Below are positions 1 through 8,058 of a stretch of DNA of 64,000 nucleotides, piece after piece. This DNA comes from JANYGM01 sp043764015 (GTDB lineage: Bacteria > Bacteroidota > Bacteroidia > Cytophagales > Thermonemataceae), in NCBI GenBank assembly GCA_043764015.1, contig JAYUKY010000121.1, forward strand, positions 25,687 through 89,686, given 5' to 3'. The notes beneath the pieces were generated by a model, which saw nothing but the letters and a program-made list of their open reading frames with translations, was not told the origin of the DNA and did no database searches. Positions within the stretch are counted from its first letter, which is position 1. Every line of letters starts with the position of its first letter. The translations under genes and the position numbers were made by a program.

Positions 1-1068
1 TTTGATACGGTGAAAGATAAAAGAATTTTCTGTTTTTTCTACACTAACGCTTGCCTTAACATCTTTACTGGCATCTTTGAGCGTGTTTTCATCAGCTAAA
101 AAACTAAAAATTCCATATTTAAAATTGATTTCTAAGGATAAATTATTGTCTGAAACCACCCCCAGCTCCTCCTTTTGAAGGAGGGGAGTTTGTTCCCCTA
201 CTTTTACTTGCCCTTGCAAGGAGGGGCTAGCAGTTGCTAGTGAGGTGGTTTTATTGATATTTTCAGTAAAATAAATGATACTTGTTGGCGGATATTGCTC
301 TGTTTTGATGCTAAATCCTTCTGCGTGAACGTCAAAAGATGCTACAAGCGGTGCAACAAACTTTTTAAAATACATTTCTTCCACATTTTTTGGAATATTA
401 ATGAATTTTTTGTTCAGAAAAGGGCGCAATTTATGCCCATCAACATTTTGCTGAAAATGGTATAAATTATTGTTTACAAGTAAATAAGCGGGTTCGTTAC
501 ACAAAATAATAGCATTTTTATACTGAAATTCTAGCTTGTTTCCCTCGTGTTTGAGTGTAGGAAAGTAGTGCGTATTTTCTTCATTTCTAAAAAAATGAAA
601 CAAAATACTCACAGGATTAAGCGGTTTTTGGACTTCCTGCCACGTAGGGTTGCCGTCAGTTCCCATTACAAAAAGCCGTTTTTGGTGTGTTAAAGGAAGT
701 ATTAAAGCAAGTATTTTAGCTTTTTTTGCATCAATATAATTTCCTATTGCTTCTTGCAGAGGTTTGTCGCCTTTTTCTTTGTGATAAATTTTTAGAAAAA
801 AGTCTGTTGGCGTAATTTTTTTGTTATAAAACTTCTTTATAATTGCCTCTGGCTGAATGCTATCCATTAAAGCAACCAATTCAAAATCAGTTTTATCCAA
901 ATTTGCGGTAAATTCTGGTGCATTTTTAGAAGAAATATTTTGATATTGTAAGGTGAGTTGTTTTTTAGAGTTGATTTGTACCACAAAAGCCTCCACAAGA
1001 TAGCCTAAGAACTCGTGCAAGAAAAGTGCATAAATAGCCTCAAAAGGCTGTGTAATAGATACTTTCAT
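1..1068 (-). CDS. SNF2-family DEAD/DEAH helicase, N-terminal part (partial)
   Basis: The reading frame is open from an ATG at 1068 to the window edge, so 356 residues are visible and the C-terminal helicase core lies outside. The N-terminus (MKVSITQPFEAIYALFLHEF, then a QLTLQYQNISSKNAPEF stretch) resembles the conserved N-terminal extension of SNF2-related helicases of Bacteroidetes; this is recognition from memory, and no Walker motif is visible in the part present. Residues about 273-306 are encoded by a palindromic element (153-252) inserted in frame. The ATG follows a TAGTTTTG -7 box (1106-1113) and a C/A/T-only repeat leader, which supports the start. The neighbouring adaptor gene is divergent. 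An alternative is any large DNA-dependent ATPase with the same N-terminal domain. Confidence 0.6.
   Translation of the reverse strand, partial: MKVSITQPFEAIYALFLHEFLGYLVEAFVVQINSKKQLTLQYQNISSKNAPEFTANLDKTDFELVALMDSIQPEAIIKKFYNKKITPTDFFLKIYHKEKGDKPLQEAIGNYIDAKKAKILALILPLTHQKRLFVMGTDGNPTWQEVQKPLNPVSILFHFFRNEENTHYFPTLKHEGNKLEFQYKNAIILCNEPAYLLVNNNLYHFQQNVDGHKLRPFLNKKFINIPKNVEEMYFKKFVAPLVASFDVHAEGFSIKTEQYPPTSIIYFTENINKTTSLATASPSLQGQVKVGEQTPLLQKEELGVVSDNNLSLEINFKYGIFSFLADENTLKDASKDVKASVSVEKTENSFIFHRIK
153..252 (-). repeat. Palindromic element embedded in the helicase gene (copy A)
   Basis: About 100 bp with outer arms AAACCACC/GGTGGTTT and inner arms CTCCTCCTTTTGAAGGAGGGG and CCCTTGCAAGGAGGGG. It is read in frame as a peptide containing TTSLATASPSLQG and GEQTPLLQKEELGVV. 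It closely matches the copy at 13955-14053, in the same orientation and frame relative to its host gene. Confidence 0.85.
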
Positions 1069-1070
1069 TT

Positions 1071-1113
1071 TAAGGTGTGAAGTTTGAGGTGTGAGGTGTG
1101 AAGTGCAAAACTA
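1071..1113 (-). promoter_or_regulatory. Promoter -7 box and short-period repeat leader of the helicase gene
   Basis: On the gene strand a TAGTTTTG box (1113-1106), matching the Bacteroidetes TAnnTTTG consensus, is followed at once by imperfect repeats of CTTCACAC/CTCACAC without any G, ending just before ATG. A TTG that could be the -33 element lies 21 bases upstream (1137-1135). Confidence 0.6.
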
Positions 1114-1278
1114 CACAAAAACTAGCCATATCTACAAAAAAAACTACTCAAAAGTAATTTTTTTTTGCATCTGCCGTTATTGTTCTATAAAATGATAAAA
1201 CAACAAAGAATTTTATACAAATTTTATAAATAATTCATTAGATAATTTACTGATAATCAACAATTCATCATTAAGAAA

Positions 1279-2661
1279 ATGGCAATCAAGAAGAAAAGCA
1301 ACAAAATTTTTATTTACTTAGGCGTTATTGTCGGAGGTTTGATACTCTTTTTTATAGTCGGCAAAAGTGCTGGCTGGATAGGACAAAAAGAAAAAACTTT
1401 TGTTGAAATAGCTACCGTAAAACCTAGTAGCATTATAGAAAAAGTAACGGCATCAGGCAAAGTGCAACCAGAAGTAGAAGTAAAAATCTCGCCAGATGTT
1501 TCTGGTGAAATAACAGAACTTTATGTCGCAGAAGGTGATTCTGTGGTGAAAGGACAGTTACTTTTGCGTATTCGTCCTGATAATTATCAGACTGCCGTAA
1601 GTCGTACAAATGCATCACTTAATAATGTGCGTGCAGGGCTTGCGCAGTCGCAGGCACGTGCTACACAAGCTGCAGCGCAATTTGTGCGTGTGCAAGCTAG
1701 TTTTAAAAGGAATACAGAACTTCATACACAAAAAGTGATTTCTGATGCAGAATTTGACCAATTTACATCTGAATACAAAGTAGCTGAAGCTGAATTAAAT
1801 GCAGCTCGTCAGAATATCAATGCAGCAGAATATAACGTACAAAGTGCGTCAGCAGTTGTAAATGAGGCATCTGATAACCTTTCTCGTACTGCCATTTATG
1901 CGCCAATGAGTGGAATTATCTCTAAATTAGTCATTGAAAAAGGAGAGAGAGTTGTAGGAACGGCACAAATGACAGGAACGGAACTTTTGCGTATTGCCAA
2001 CTTGAATGAAATGGAAGTGCGTGTTGATGTCAATGAAACGGATATTGTGCGTATTGCGTTGGGTGATACCGCTATTGTGGAGGTTGATTCTTACAGAGAT
2101 AGGCAATTTAAAGGCATTGTAAGTTCTATCAGCAATACTGCAAAAGCTACGCTTACGGCTGATGCAGTGACAGAATTTGAAGTGAAAGTGCGTATTTTAG
2201 CGAGTTCTTATGCTGATTTGAAGAGAACAACAGGCAAACTTTCGCCTTTCAGACCAGGAATGACCGCCTCTGTGGATATTGTTACAGAAACAAAAAGTAA
2301 TATTATATCCGTACCGAATGGTGCTATTGTAGCTAAAAGCCTTGATGAAGTCAAAAAAAGAGAAGAAGGAGCGCAAGAATTTAAGAAAATGGACGACAAA
2401 GCAGCTAAAAATGCAACAGAAGAGAAAAACAAGAAAAAATCTTCTGATAAAAAAGATGATTTGTTAGTGTTTATTTATGATGAAAAAACAAAAAAAGTAG
2501 AAGCTCGTAAGGTAGAAATTGGTATCAGTGATTTTGATAATATGGAAATCACTAAAGGCGTAAAAGAAGGAGAAAAAGTAGTGTCTGCACCTTCTGATGC
2601 TATTTCTAAGAAATTGCGCACAGATGATGAAGTAACAACAGAAAAGAAAGGACAAAAATAA
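1279..2661 (+). CDS. Periplasmic adaptor subunit of an efflux transporter (HlyD/MacA-like)
   Basis: Membrane fusion protein linking an inner-membrane pump to an outer-membrane channel. Residues about 9-30 form an N-terminal membrane anchor. A biotinyl-lipoyl-like half motif (VKISPDVSGEITELYVAEGD) follows, then a long alpha-hairpin rich in Ala, Gln and Asn (about 105-205), the second lipoyl half (IYAPMSGIISKLVIEKGERV) and beta-barrel domains. The region around residues 355-400 is a Lys/Glu-rich, probably disordered insert, which makes the protein (460 residues) longer than a typical MacA. No ABC permease, RND pump or TolC gene is next to it: a terminator follows directly and the upstream gene is divergent. 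The transported substrate is unknown. Confidence 0.88.
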   Translation: MAIKKKSNKIFIYLGVIVGGLILFFIVGKSAGWIGQKEKTFVEIATVKPSSIIEKVTASGKVQPEVEVKISPDVSGEITELYVAEGDSVVKGQLLLRIRPDNYQTAVSRTNASLNNVRAGLAQSQARATQAAAQFVRVQASFKRNTELHTQKVISDAEFDQFTSEYKVAEAELNAARQNINAAEYNVQSASAVVNEASDNLSRTAIYAPMSGIISKLVIEKGERVVGTAQMTGTELLRIANLNEMEVRVDVNETDIVRIALGDTAIVEVDSYRDRQFKGIVSSISNTAKATLTADAVTEFEVKVRILASSYADLKRTTGKLSPFRPGMTASVDIVTETKSNIISVPNGAIVAKSLDEVKKREEGAQEFKKMDDKAAKNATEEKNKKKSSDKKDDLLVFIYDEKTKKVEARKVEIGISDFDNMEITKGVKEGEKVVSAPSDAISKKLRTDDEVTTEKKGQK

Positions 2662-2702
2662 TTGTCAATCACGAATTAGAAATTACGAATTACAATGATT
2701 TA

Positions 2703-2738
2703 AAGAAGACTTCGTTTTAAACGAAGTCTTCTTTTTTT
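2703..2738 (+). terminator. Rho-independent terminator after the adaptor gene
   Basis: Stem GAAGACTTCGTTT / AAACGAAGTCTTC followed by seven T residues, about 45 bases past the stop codon. Confidence 0.85.
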
Positions 2739-2786
2739 AGTCAAGCCCGGATTTTAGATTTTATAAGGATTTGATAAGAATTTTTA

Positions 2787-2794
2787 TACATTTG
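2787..2794 (+). promoter_or_regulatory. Possible -7 box TACATTTG
   Basis: Exact match to TAnnTTTG about 210 bases before the kinase-like gene. No well-spaced TTG -33 box was seen, and two hairpins lie between it and the gene, so its use is uncertain. Confidence 0.35.
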
Positions 2795-2860
2795 CATATT
2801 ACAATAAATAAGTTAGTAATACATTGTCAATAAACTCCTAGTTTTATTTTTTTATTCTAG

Positions 2861-2932
2861 GTGGCGTAAACGCCACCTTTTTATATCAAAGTCAAAAAAT
2901 GGTTTTATGTATAGCAGTGGCGTTCACGCCAC
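2861..2932. repeat. Pair of GTGGCGT-nn-ACGCCAC hairpins
   Basis: Two near-identical 16-bp palindromes, GTGGCGTAAACGCCAC (2861-2876) and GTGGCGTTCACGCCAC (2917-2932), lie 40 bases apart in the 344-base gap before the kinase-like gene. The first is followed by CTTTTT and could act as a terminator. The rest of this gap holds the terminator at 2703-2738 and a short-period repeat leader at 2965-3003. Confidence 0.6.
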
Positions 2933-3005
2933 TTATTTGCAACACGTTATTTATGTGTTTTGTATTCATTCACAACGCACAACGCACAATTCACAACTCA
3001 AAAGT

Positions 3006-4841
3006 ATGTTAAAATTCTTTAATAATCTTTCTTTGCGTCATAAATTATTTTTGGCGTTCTTTATTTTGATTATGGTCATTATTTTTGTGGCATTGATGAG
3101 TCTTTGGTTTTACAACAAACGTGAAAGCCTTAGCCACGTATCAGAAAAAATGGAAGAAACATTGGTAGGTATTCTTAAAATTGTCAAAGTGGAGCAAGAT
3201 TTTTTTGCGACAGAGCCTTCTCGTTCTAGCTTTTACTCTCACGGAAGGAGCAAATACCTAGACAAGCACCAGCAACAACTTGATAGTATGCAAAAAAGCA
3301 TCAAAACACTTACTAATAGCATCAAAAGTAACGAAATTGATGTACGTGAAGACCTTTTATTGATTTCAAAAGAACTGGATTTGTACCGTTACAACTTCCG
3401 CCAAGTGGTGGTTTTGACAAGAAATAGAGGTTTTAAAGACTACGGCAAAGAAGGTGATATGCGTGAGATAGCACATTTTTTAGAAAGTTCTGGCAAGGTT
3501 TCTATGATAGATTTACTTATGCTGCGTAAGCACGAAAAAGATTATATTTCTCGCAAAGAAACCGTTTATATTGATAATTTTGAAAATGTAATGGTATCTA
3601 TGCAAAAGCAAAATACAGATGCTATCATCAATAAAAAACTGCTAGGATACCAAGCGGCTTTCAAAGACCTTGTTGCATTGGATAAAGCCATTGGCTATGA
3701 TGGTTCGTATGACGGTTTTAAATACACAATGCGCCAACACGGAGAAATTGCTATTAATATTATAGAAAAAACTATTGCAAAAGTCAATAAGCTTTCTGAC
3801 GGAGTTAAAGGTGATTTTCAGAATATTTTTGTGATAACTATGCTCATTGTTGTTGTTGTAAGCCTTACTTTTAGTTATTTTTTGTCATTTTTTATTACAA
3901 TTCCTATTATTAAATTATCAGAAATTATAGAATTTACTGTTGATAATAATTTTGAAGGAGAATTTAAACCTGTAAAAATCTATTCTAATGATGAAGTAGG
4001 CACACTTTCACAAGATTTTAATTTGATGATAACAAAGATTAAGAAACAATTATCACAAATCAAATCAAATGCTTTGCTTTTAGAAGATAAAAACCAACAA
4101 TTAGAAGAAAATAATCAACAAGTAAAACAATCAGAAAAACGCTTAGAAAAGCTACTAGACCTCAAAAATAAACTTTTTTCTATTATTTCGCAAGATTTGC
4201 GCAATCCTTTGAATAGTTTGAAAGGATTTTTGAATATTTTAAAATATCATACCTCGTCTTTCACTTCTGAAGAATTGCAAGAACTTAGCGGAGATATGTA
4301 TAAATCTTTGGATAAAGTAATGCTTTTGATGGAAGATGTAATAAAATGGTCACGCTCACAATCTGGCGACTTAGAATATAATCCAAATAGCCTTCATTTA
4401 AAGAAAGCCATTGAAGAAAACTTAATTGCTATGGCAGGACAAGCGCAGGAAAAATACCTTATAATTGAAACAAAAATAGATGGAACTTTATATGCAACCT
4501 TTGATAAAGATATGTTAGATTTTATCCTAAAAAACCTTCTTTCAAACGCCTACAAATTTTCTCACGAAAACGGGAAAGTTATTATTTCAGCGGAAAAGAA
4601 GAATGATAACATCACTATTCGTATCAAAGATTTTGGAGTAGGAATGAGCAATGATGTGCTTGCACGTATTTTTGACCCCAATACTCGTGTAAGTATGCTT
4701 GGCACAAACAAAGAAAAAGGTTCTGGTTTAGGGCTTCTGATGTGTAAGGATTTTGTGGAAAAAAACGGTGGACTAATGATGCTCAAAACAGAGGAAGGCA
4801 AAGGAACAACTGTGAGTTTTACAGTAAAAAAAGCTAATTAA
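3006..4841 (+). CDS. Sensor histidine kinase-like protein lacking the phosphoacceptor His
   Basis: Membrane receptor with the layout of a two-component kinase, 611 residues. TM1 spans about 12-36, then a helical periplasmic domain, TM2 about 273-298, a HAMP domain, a coiled coil rich in Gln and Glu (about 352-388), a DHp helix and a HATPase domain. The ATPase motifs are intact: LLSNAYKFS (N box), IKDFGVGMS (G1) and GSGLGLLMC (G2). The H box reads SQDLRNPLNSL, so the usual His is Gln396 (codon CAA at 4191). The start at 3006 is chosen over an upstream in-frame start because it directly follows a G-free repeat leader and gives a normal TM1. No response regulator is adjacent. It may signal without autophosphorylation or be inactive. 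Confidence 0.85.
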   Translation: MLKFFNNLSLRHKLFLAFFILIMVIIFVALMSLWFYNKRESLSHVSEKMEETLVGILKIVKVEQDFFATEPSRSSFYSHGRSKYLDKHQQQLDSMQKSIKTLTNSIKSNEIDVREDLLLISKELDLYRYNFRQVVVLTRNRGFKDYGKEGDMREIAHFLESSGKVSMIDLLMLRKHEKDYISRKETVYIDNFENVMVSMQKQNTDAIINKKLLGYQAAFKDLVALDKAIGYDGSYDGFKYTMRQHGEIAINIIEKTIAKVNKLSDGVKGDFQNIFVITMLIVVVVSLTFSYFLSFFITIPIIKLSEIIEFTVDNNFEGEFKPVKIYSNDEVGTLSQDFNLMITKIKKQLSQIKSNALLLEDKNQQLEENNQQVKQSEKRLEKLLDLKNKLFSIISQDLRNPLNSLKGFLNILKYHTSSFTSEELQELSGDMYKSLDKVMLLMEDVIKWSRSQSGDLEYNPNSLHLKKAIEENLIAMAGQAQEKYLIIETKIDGTLYATFDKDMLDFILKNLLSNAYKFSHENGKVIISAEKKNDNITIRIKDFGVGMSNDVLARIFDPNTRVSMLGTNKEKGSGLGLLMCKDFVEKNGGLMMLKTEEGKGTTVSFTVKKAN

Positions 4842-4980
4842 CAAATTTATATAAATTAAAAATAATATATAATTATTGAAATAGAAGGAAAAAGAAAAAA
4901 TTATTTTTTCTCAAAATATTGTAGAAAACATACTTTGGTATGGTTTTTGAAAAATATTCTGAAAAAATACAAAGTTTTTT

Positions 4981-5010
4981 TTGAAATCTTTATTTTCTTA
5001 GCTATATTTG
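4981..5010 (+). promoter_or_regulatory. Bacteroidetes-type promoter of the DUF6089-like barrel
   Basis: TTG (4981-4983), 19 bases, then TATATTTG (5003-5010): an exact match to the TTG-N19-TAnnTTTG arrangement, 53 bases before the start codon. Confidence 0.75.
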
Positions 5011-5063
5011 AGACTTAAATAAGAAAACGTGTTATCCAAGCACAATTTATGCCTTAACAATAT

Positions 5064-6026
5064 ATGAAAAAATTAGCTATCCTTTTAACGCTCTTACTTG
5101 TTAGCTTTGCATCAGAAGCACAACAACGAAGGAGTACCAAACAAAAAAGCCAACGTGAATTTAGCCAGTCTTATTGGACCGTCGGCGTAGGCATAGGAAT
5201 TGGCAATTATTTTGGAGATTTAGCACCAAGAGAACAATATACAAGTAGTAATATAGCCTTTACTCGTCCAAGTTTTAGCTTTGAAGTAGCCAAACGACTA
5301 GGACCACGCTCTGCTGTAGAATTTGAACTTGGTTGGGTACGCTTACAAGGCTCTGACATAGAGAGTGCTGACCCCAAAAATATTAGACACCGCTACCGTT
5401 ATATCCGTAATGCAAGTTTTAGAAACGACATTTTTGAACTTTCTGCCATGTATTCTTATGAGCTAAAACGCTCATTAGATATGTATTACAGACGTGATAC
5501 TTGGAGACCTTACGTATTTGGTGGAGTAGCAGGATTTTATCATAACCCAAAAACGCAAGTTGGTGGTAAATGGGAAGCATTACAACCATTAGGAACAGAA
5601 GGACAAGGTCTTCCAGACTACAAAACAAAATATTCTCTTGTGAGCATAGCTATTCCTTTTGGTCTTGGTATCAAATATAAACTGCGTGATGATATGGATT
5701 TAGCGTTTGAAGTAGGTTACCGTTATACTTTCACAGATTATCTTGATGATGTTTCTGGTAATTATGCTGATGCTACATTATTAAGCCCTCTTGCAAAATT
5801 AATTGTTTTTGATAGAATTGCAGATGGTGGCGCAAGAGATTTTAAAGGTGCTACTGATGATTTAGGTCCGCTTGTCAATGTTCCTGGTGGAATAACAGTT
5901 AATGGATTTGGTGCAAAAGGTGACCAAAGAGGTAATGCTAAAGACAAAGACATTTATATCGTAACTTCTGTAAGACTTAACTATATTTTGGGTGCGGGCA
6001 TTAGATGTCCTAAATTCAGAAGATAA
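5064..6026 (+). CDS. Outer-membrane beta-barrel protein, DUF6089-like
   Basis: Secreted protein of 320 residues with a clear signal peptide (cleavage after about residue 19, SFASEA-QQ). The mature part has alternating aromatic/polar strands, an early GNYFGDLAPR motif and the C-terminal signature IRCPKFRR. These match my memory of the DUF6089 family of Bacteroidetes outer-membrane proteins, whose function is unknown. The next gene is a shorter paralogue ending in VRCPRFYNL, so the pair arose by tandem duplication. It has its own strong promoter and is followed by a terminator. Confidence 0.75.
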   Translation: MKKLAILLTLLLVSFASEAQQRRSTKQKSQREFSQSYWTVGVGIGIGNYFGDLAPREQYTSSNIAFTRPSFSFEVAKRLGPRSAVEFELGWVRLQGSDIESADPKNIRHRYRYIRNASFRNDIFELSAMYSYELKRSLDMYYRRDTWRPYVFGGVAGFYHNPKTQVGGKWEALQPLGTEGQGLPDYKTKYSLVSIAIPFGLGIKYKLRDDMDLAFEVGYRYTFTDYLDDVSGNYADATLLSPLAKLIVFDRIADGGARDFKGATDDLGPLVNVPGGITVNGFGAKGDQRGNAKDKDIYIVTSVRLNYILGAGIRCPKFRR

Positions 6027-6109
6027 TTGAATGAATTTTTAATTGTGAATTGTAAATGAATACAATATATTGACAACATAAATTAAAAAACTACGTATTC
6101 TTAATAATC

Positions 6110-6147
6110 AAAAAACCTTTCTACCAACTTGGTTGAAAGGTTTTTTA
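6110..6147 (+). terminator. Terminator after the first barrel gene
   Basis: Stem AAAACCTTTC / GAAAGGTTTT with loop and a run of T residues. Confidence 0.85.
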
Positions 6148-6256
6148 ATTATGAAACATCTTATTTGTCAGAAAAAATTAAATAGGTACGAAGTTTGAAG
6201 ACTATTTTTTGAACTTCATAATTTTTATGAAAATACCTGAATTATTTATCCTTTTT

Positions 6257-6955
6257 ATGCTATTCAAAAAAAACATAGCCCTTTTTTTAATCTTTTTTGC
6301 TATTTCTCTTACTTCCTTTGCACAACGTGACGAGCTAGGCGGACACATAGGCGCAATGACTTATAGAGGTGAAGTTTCTTCATTTAGTATGAATTCTGCG
6401 GGAGCAAGCGCAGGAATATTTGTTAGGCAAAACTGGAATGAGGCTTTTTCGTCAAAATATACAGCAACCTTCGGGAAAATACGCGCTAGTGATGCTAATT
6501 CTGGCGACCAGTTCCAAAAAGCACGAAATTATAGCTTTACAACAGGAATATTTGAACTTTCAGCGCAAGTAGAATACAATTTTTTTCCGTTTCGTAGCCC
6601 AAGTTATCAACAACTTTGGTCGCCTTATTTGTTTACAGGGCTTGCATATTTCAGAATGACTCCTCAAAAAAATCTTAATCCTTCTTATTCTCTCAATCAA
6701 ATAGCAATTCCTTTTGGTATAGGCACAAAATTTGTTATTGGTGAAAACTGGAATTTAGCTATAGAATTTTCTGCAAGAAAAACTTTTACAGATAACCTAG
6801 ACGACCTTAACATAACAACAACAAATCCTACGCAACCACGTTCTCCAAAAGGTTTTACAGGAAATCCGTATGACAAAGATATGTATTTTACATCAAGTTT
6901 TTTCATAGGATATACTTTTTATAAGGTACGTTGCCCAAGATTTTATAATCTCTAA
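6257..6955 (+). CDS. Outer-membrane beta-barrel protein, paralogue of the upstream gene
   Basis: With this start the protein has 232 residues and a standard signal peptide ending SLTSFAQ. In-frame ATGs at 6209 and 6227 are possible but only lengthen the hydrophobic start. Strand patterns, the IAIPFGIGTKF motif and the C-terminal VRCPRF mirror the upstream 320-residue protein (SIAIPFGLGIKY, IRCPKF), so it is a shortened paralogue. It lacks the long loop before the last strand. The function is unknown; a DUF6089-like outer-membrane barrel is inferred. Confidence 0.7.
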   Translation: MLFKKNIALFLIFFAISLTSFAQRDELGGHIGAMTYRGEVSSFSMNSAGASAGIFVRQNWNEAFSSKYTATFGKIRASDANSGDQFQKARNYSFTTGIFELSAQVEYNFFPFRSPSYQQLWSPYLFTGLAYFRMTPQKNLNPSYSLNQIAIPFGIGTKFVIGENWNLAIEFSARKTFTDNLDDLNITTTNPTQPRSPKGFTGNPYDKDMYFTSSFFIGYTFYKVRCPRFYNL

Positions 6956-7081
6956 ATAATTGTGAATTTTTAATTGTGAATTGTAAATGAATATAAAATG
7001 TTAGTAATCAAATAATTATGTGTCATTTTAATTATATTGAAATATAAGTTAATTATAATAACCTACTTAATAAAATAAAAA

Positions 7082-7990
7082 ATGAGTTTTGACGCTATTA
7101 GTAGTGATATGCACGCAAATTGGTATGATAAACAATATGCTAATATAGATACACGTTTCAATGTTTTAGATGACTGGCAAAAGCAAAAGCAAGATAATTC
7201 TATCAATTATTGGATTCACAAACGCATGTTTGATTTTGCTAATGTACTTGCCCAGCCTGCTACTTCTTGGCTTACAGTGGGTGATGGCTATGGTTTTGAT
7301 GCTAATTATTTCAAAGAAAGAGGCTGCAATGCTACTGCCAGTGATATTTCAGCTACTTTTTTGAAAGCAACAAAAGAAAAAAATTTAATTGATAATTTCT
7401 CCATACAAAATGTTGAAAAAATGACTTTTGAAGATAATTCTTTTGATTATGCGTTTTGTAAGGAGGCTTATCATCACTTTCCACGCCCAATGATGGGTGT
7501 TTATGAAATGTTGCGTGTGGCTAAAAAAGCCATTATGTTTGTTGAGCCACAAGATCCAATTTCTCGTTTGCCATTTTTAATGGGAATACGTAATATTTTG
7601 GATGATTTTGATACAAAAATTCTCCAAAAAATATGGAAAAATAGGTATTCTTTTGAAACTGTAGGAAACTATGTTTATAAAATATCAGAAAGAGAAATAG
7701 AAAAAGCTGCCATGGGAATGAATTTGCCTGCGGTGGCGTTTAAAGGCATCAATAATAATTATTTTACTCCTAAAATTAACAATCAAAAAGCGGATAATTC
7801 ATCTGGTATATTTAGAAAAATAAAGCTTAAATTGGGACTTCATAATTTGCTTTGTAAGGCTACAATAATACCTTATCAAGTGCTTGGAGCTATTATTTTC
7901 AAAGAAATGCCAACGCCTGAAACTATTGAAAACCTTAAAAAAGATGGTTTTCGTTTTTATGAATTTCCTAAAAATCCTTATTTAAGATAG
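7082..7990 (+). CDS. Class I SAM-dependent methyltransferase
   Basis: 302 residues. A glycine-rich SAM-binding loop reads WLTVGDGYGFDANYF (about 62-76), followed by the acidic strand end ATASDIS and the post-II motif DNSFDYAFCKEAYHHF, where the tyrosine/histidine residues occupy the usual FDxV...HH region. This is the Methyltransf_11 type. The C-terminal half (residues 190-302) has no recognised domain. The substrate is unknown. It stands between barrel genes and an MFS transporter, with no close operon partner. Confidence 0.75.
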   Translation: MSFDAISSDMHANWYDKQYANIDTRFNVLDDWQKQKQDNSINYWIHKRMFDFANVLAQPATSWLTVGDGYGFDANYFKERGCNATASDISATFLKATKEKNLIDNFSIQNVEKMTFEDNSFDYAFCKEAYHHFPRPMMGVYEMLRVAKKAIMFVEPQDPISRLPFLMGIRNILDDFDTKILQKIWKNRYSFETVGNYVYKISEREIEKAAMGMNLPAVAFKGINNNYFTPKINNQKADNSSGIFRKIKLKLGLHNLLCKATIIPYQVLGAIIFKEMPTPETIENLKKDGFRFYEFPKNPYLR

Positions 7991-8019
7991 AGCTAAGATA
8001 AAAAATACAAAAAAAGTTA

Positions 8020-8027
8020 TATATTTG
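8020..8027 (+). promoter_or_regulatory. -7 box TATATTTG before the MFS gene
   Basis: Exact TAnnTTTG match 31 bases upstream of the start codon; no TTG -33 box at the usual distance. Confidence 0.5.
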
Positions 8028-8058
8028 TCGTCATAACTACTAAATTTTTATTTAATTT

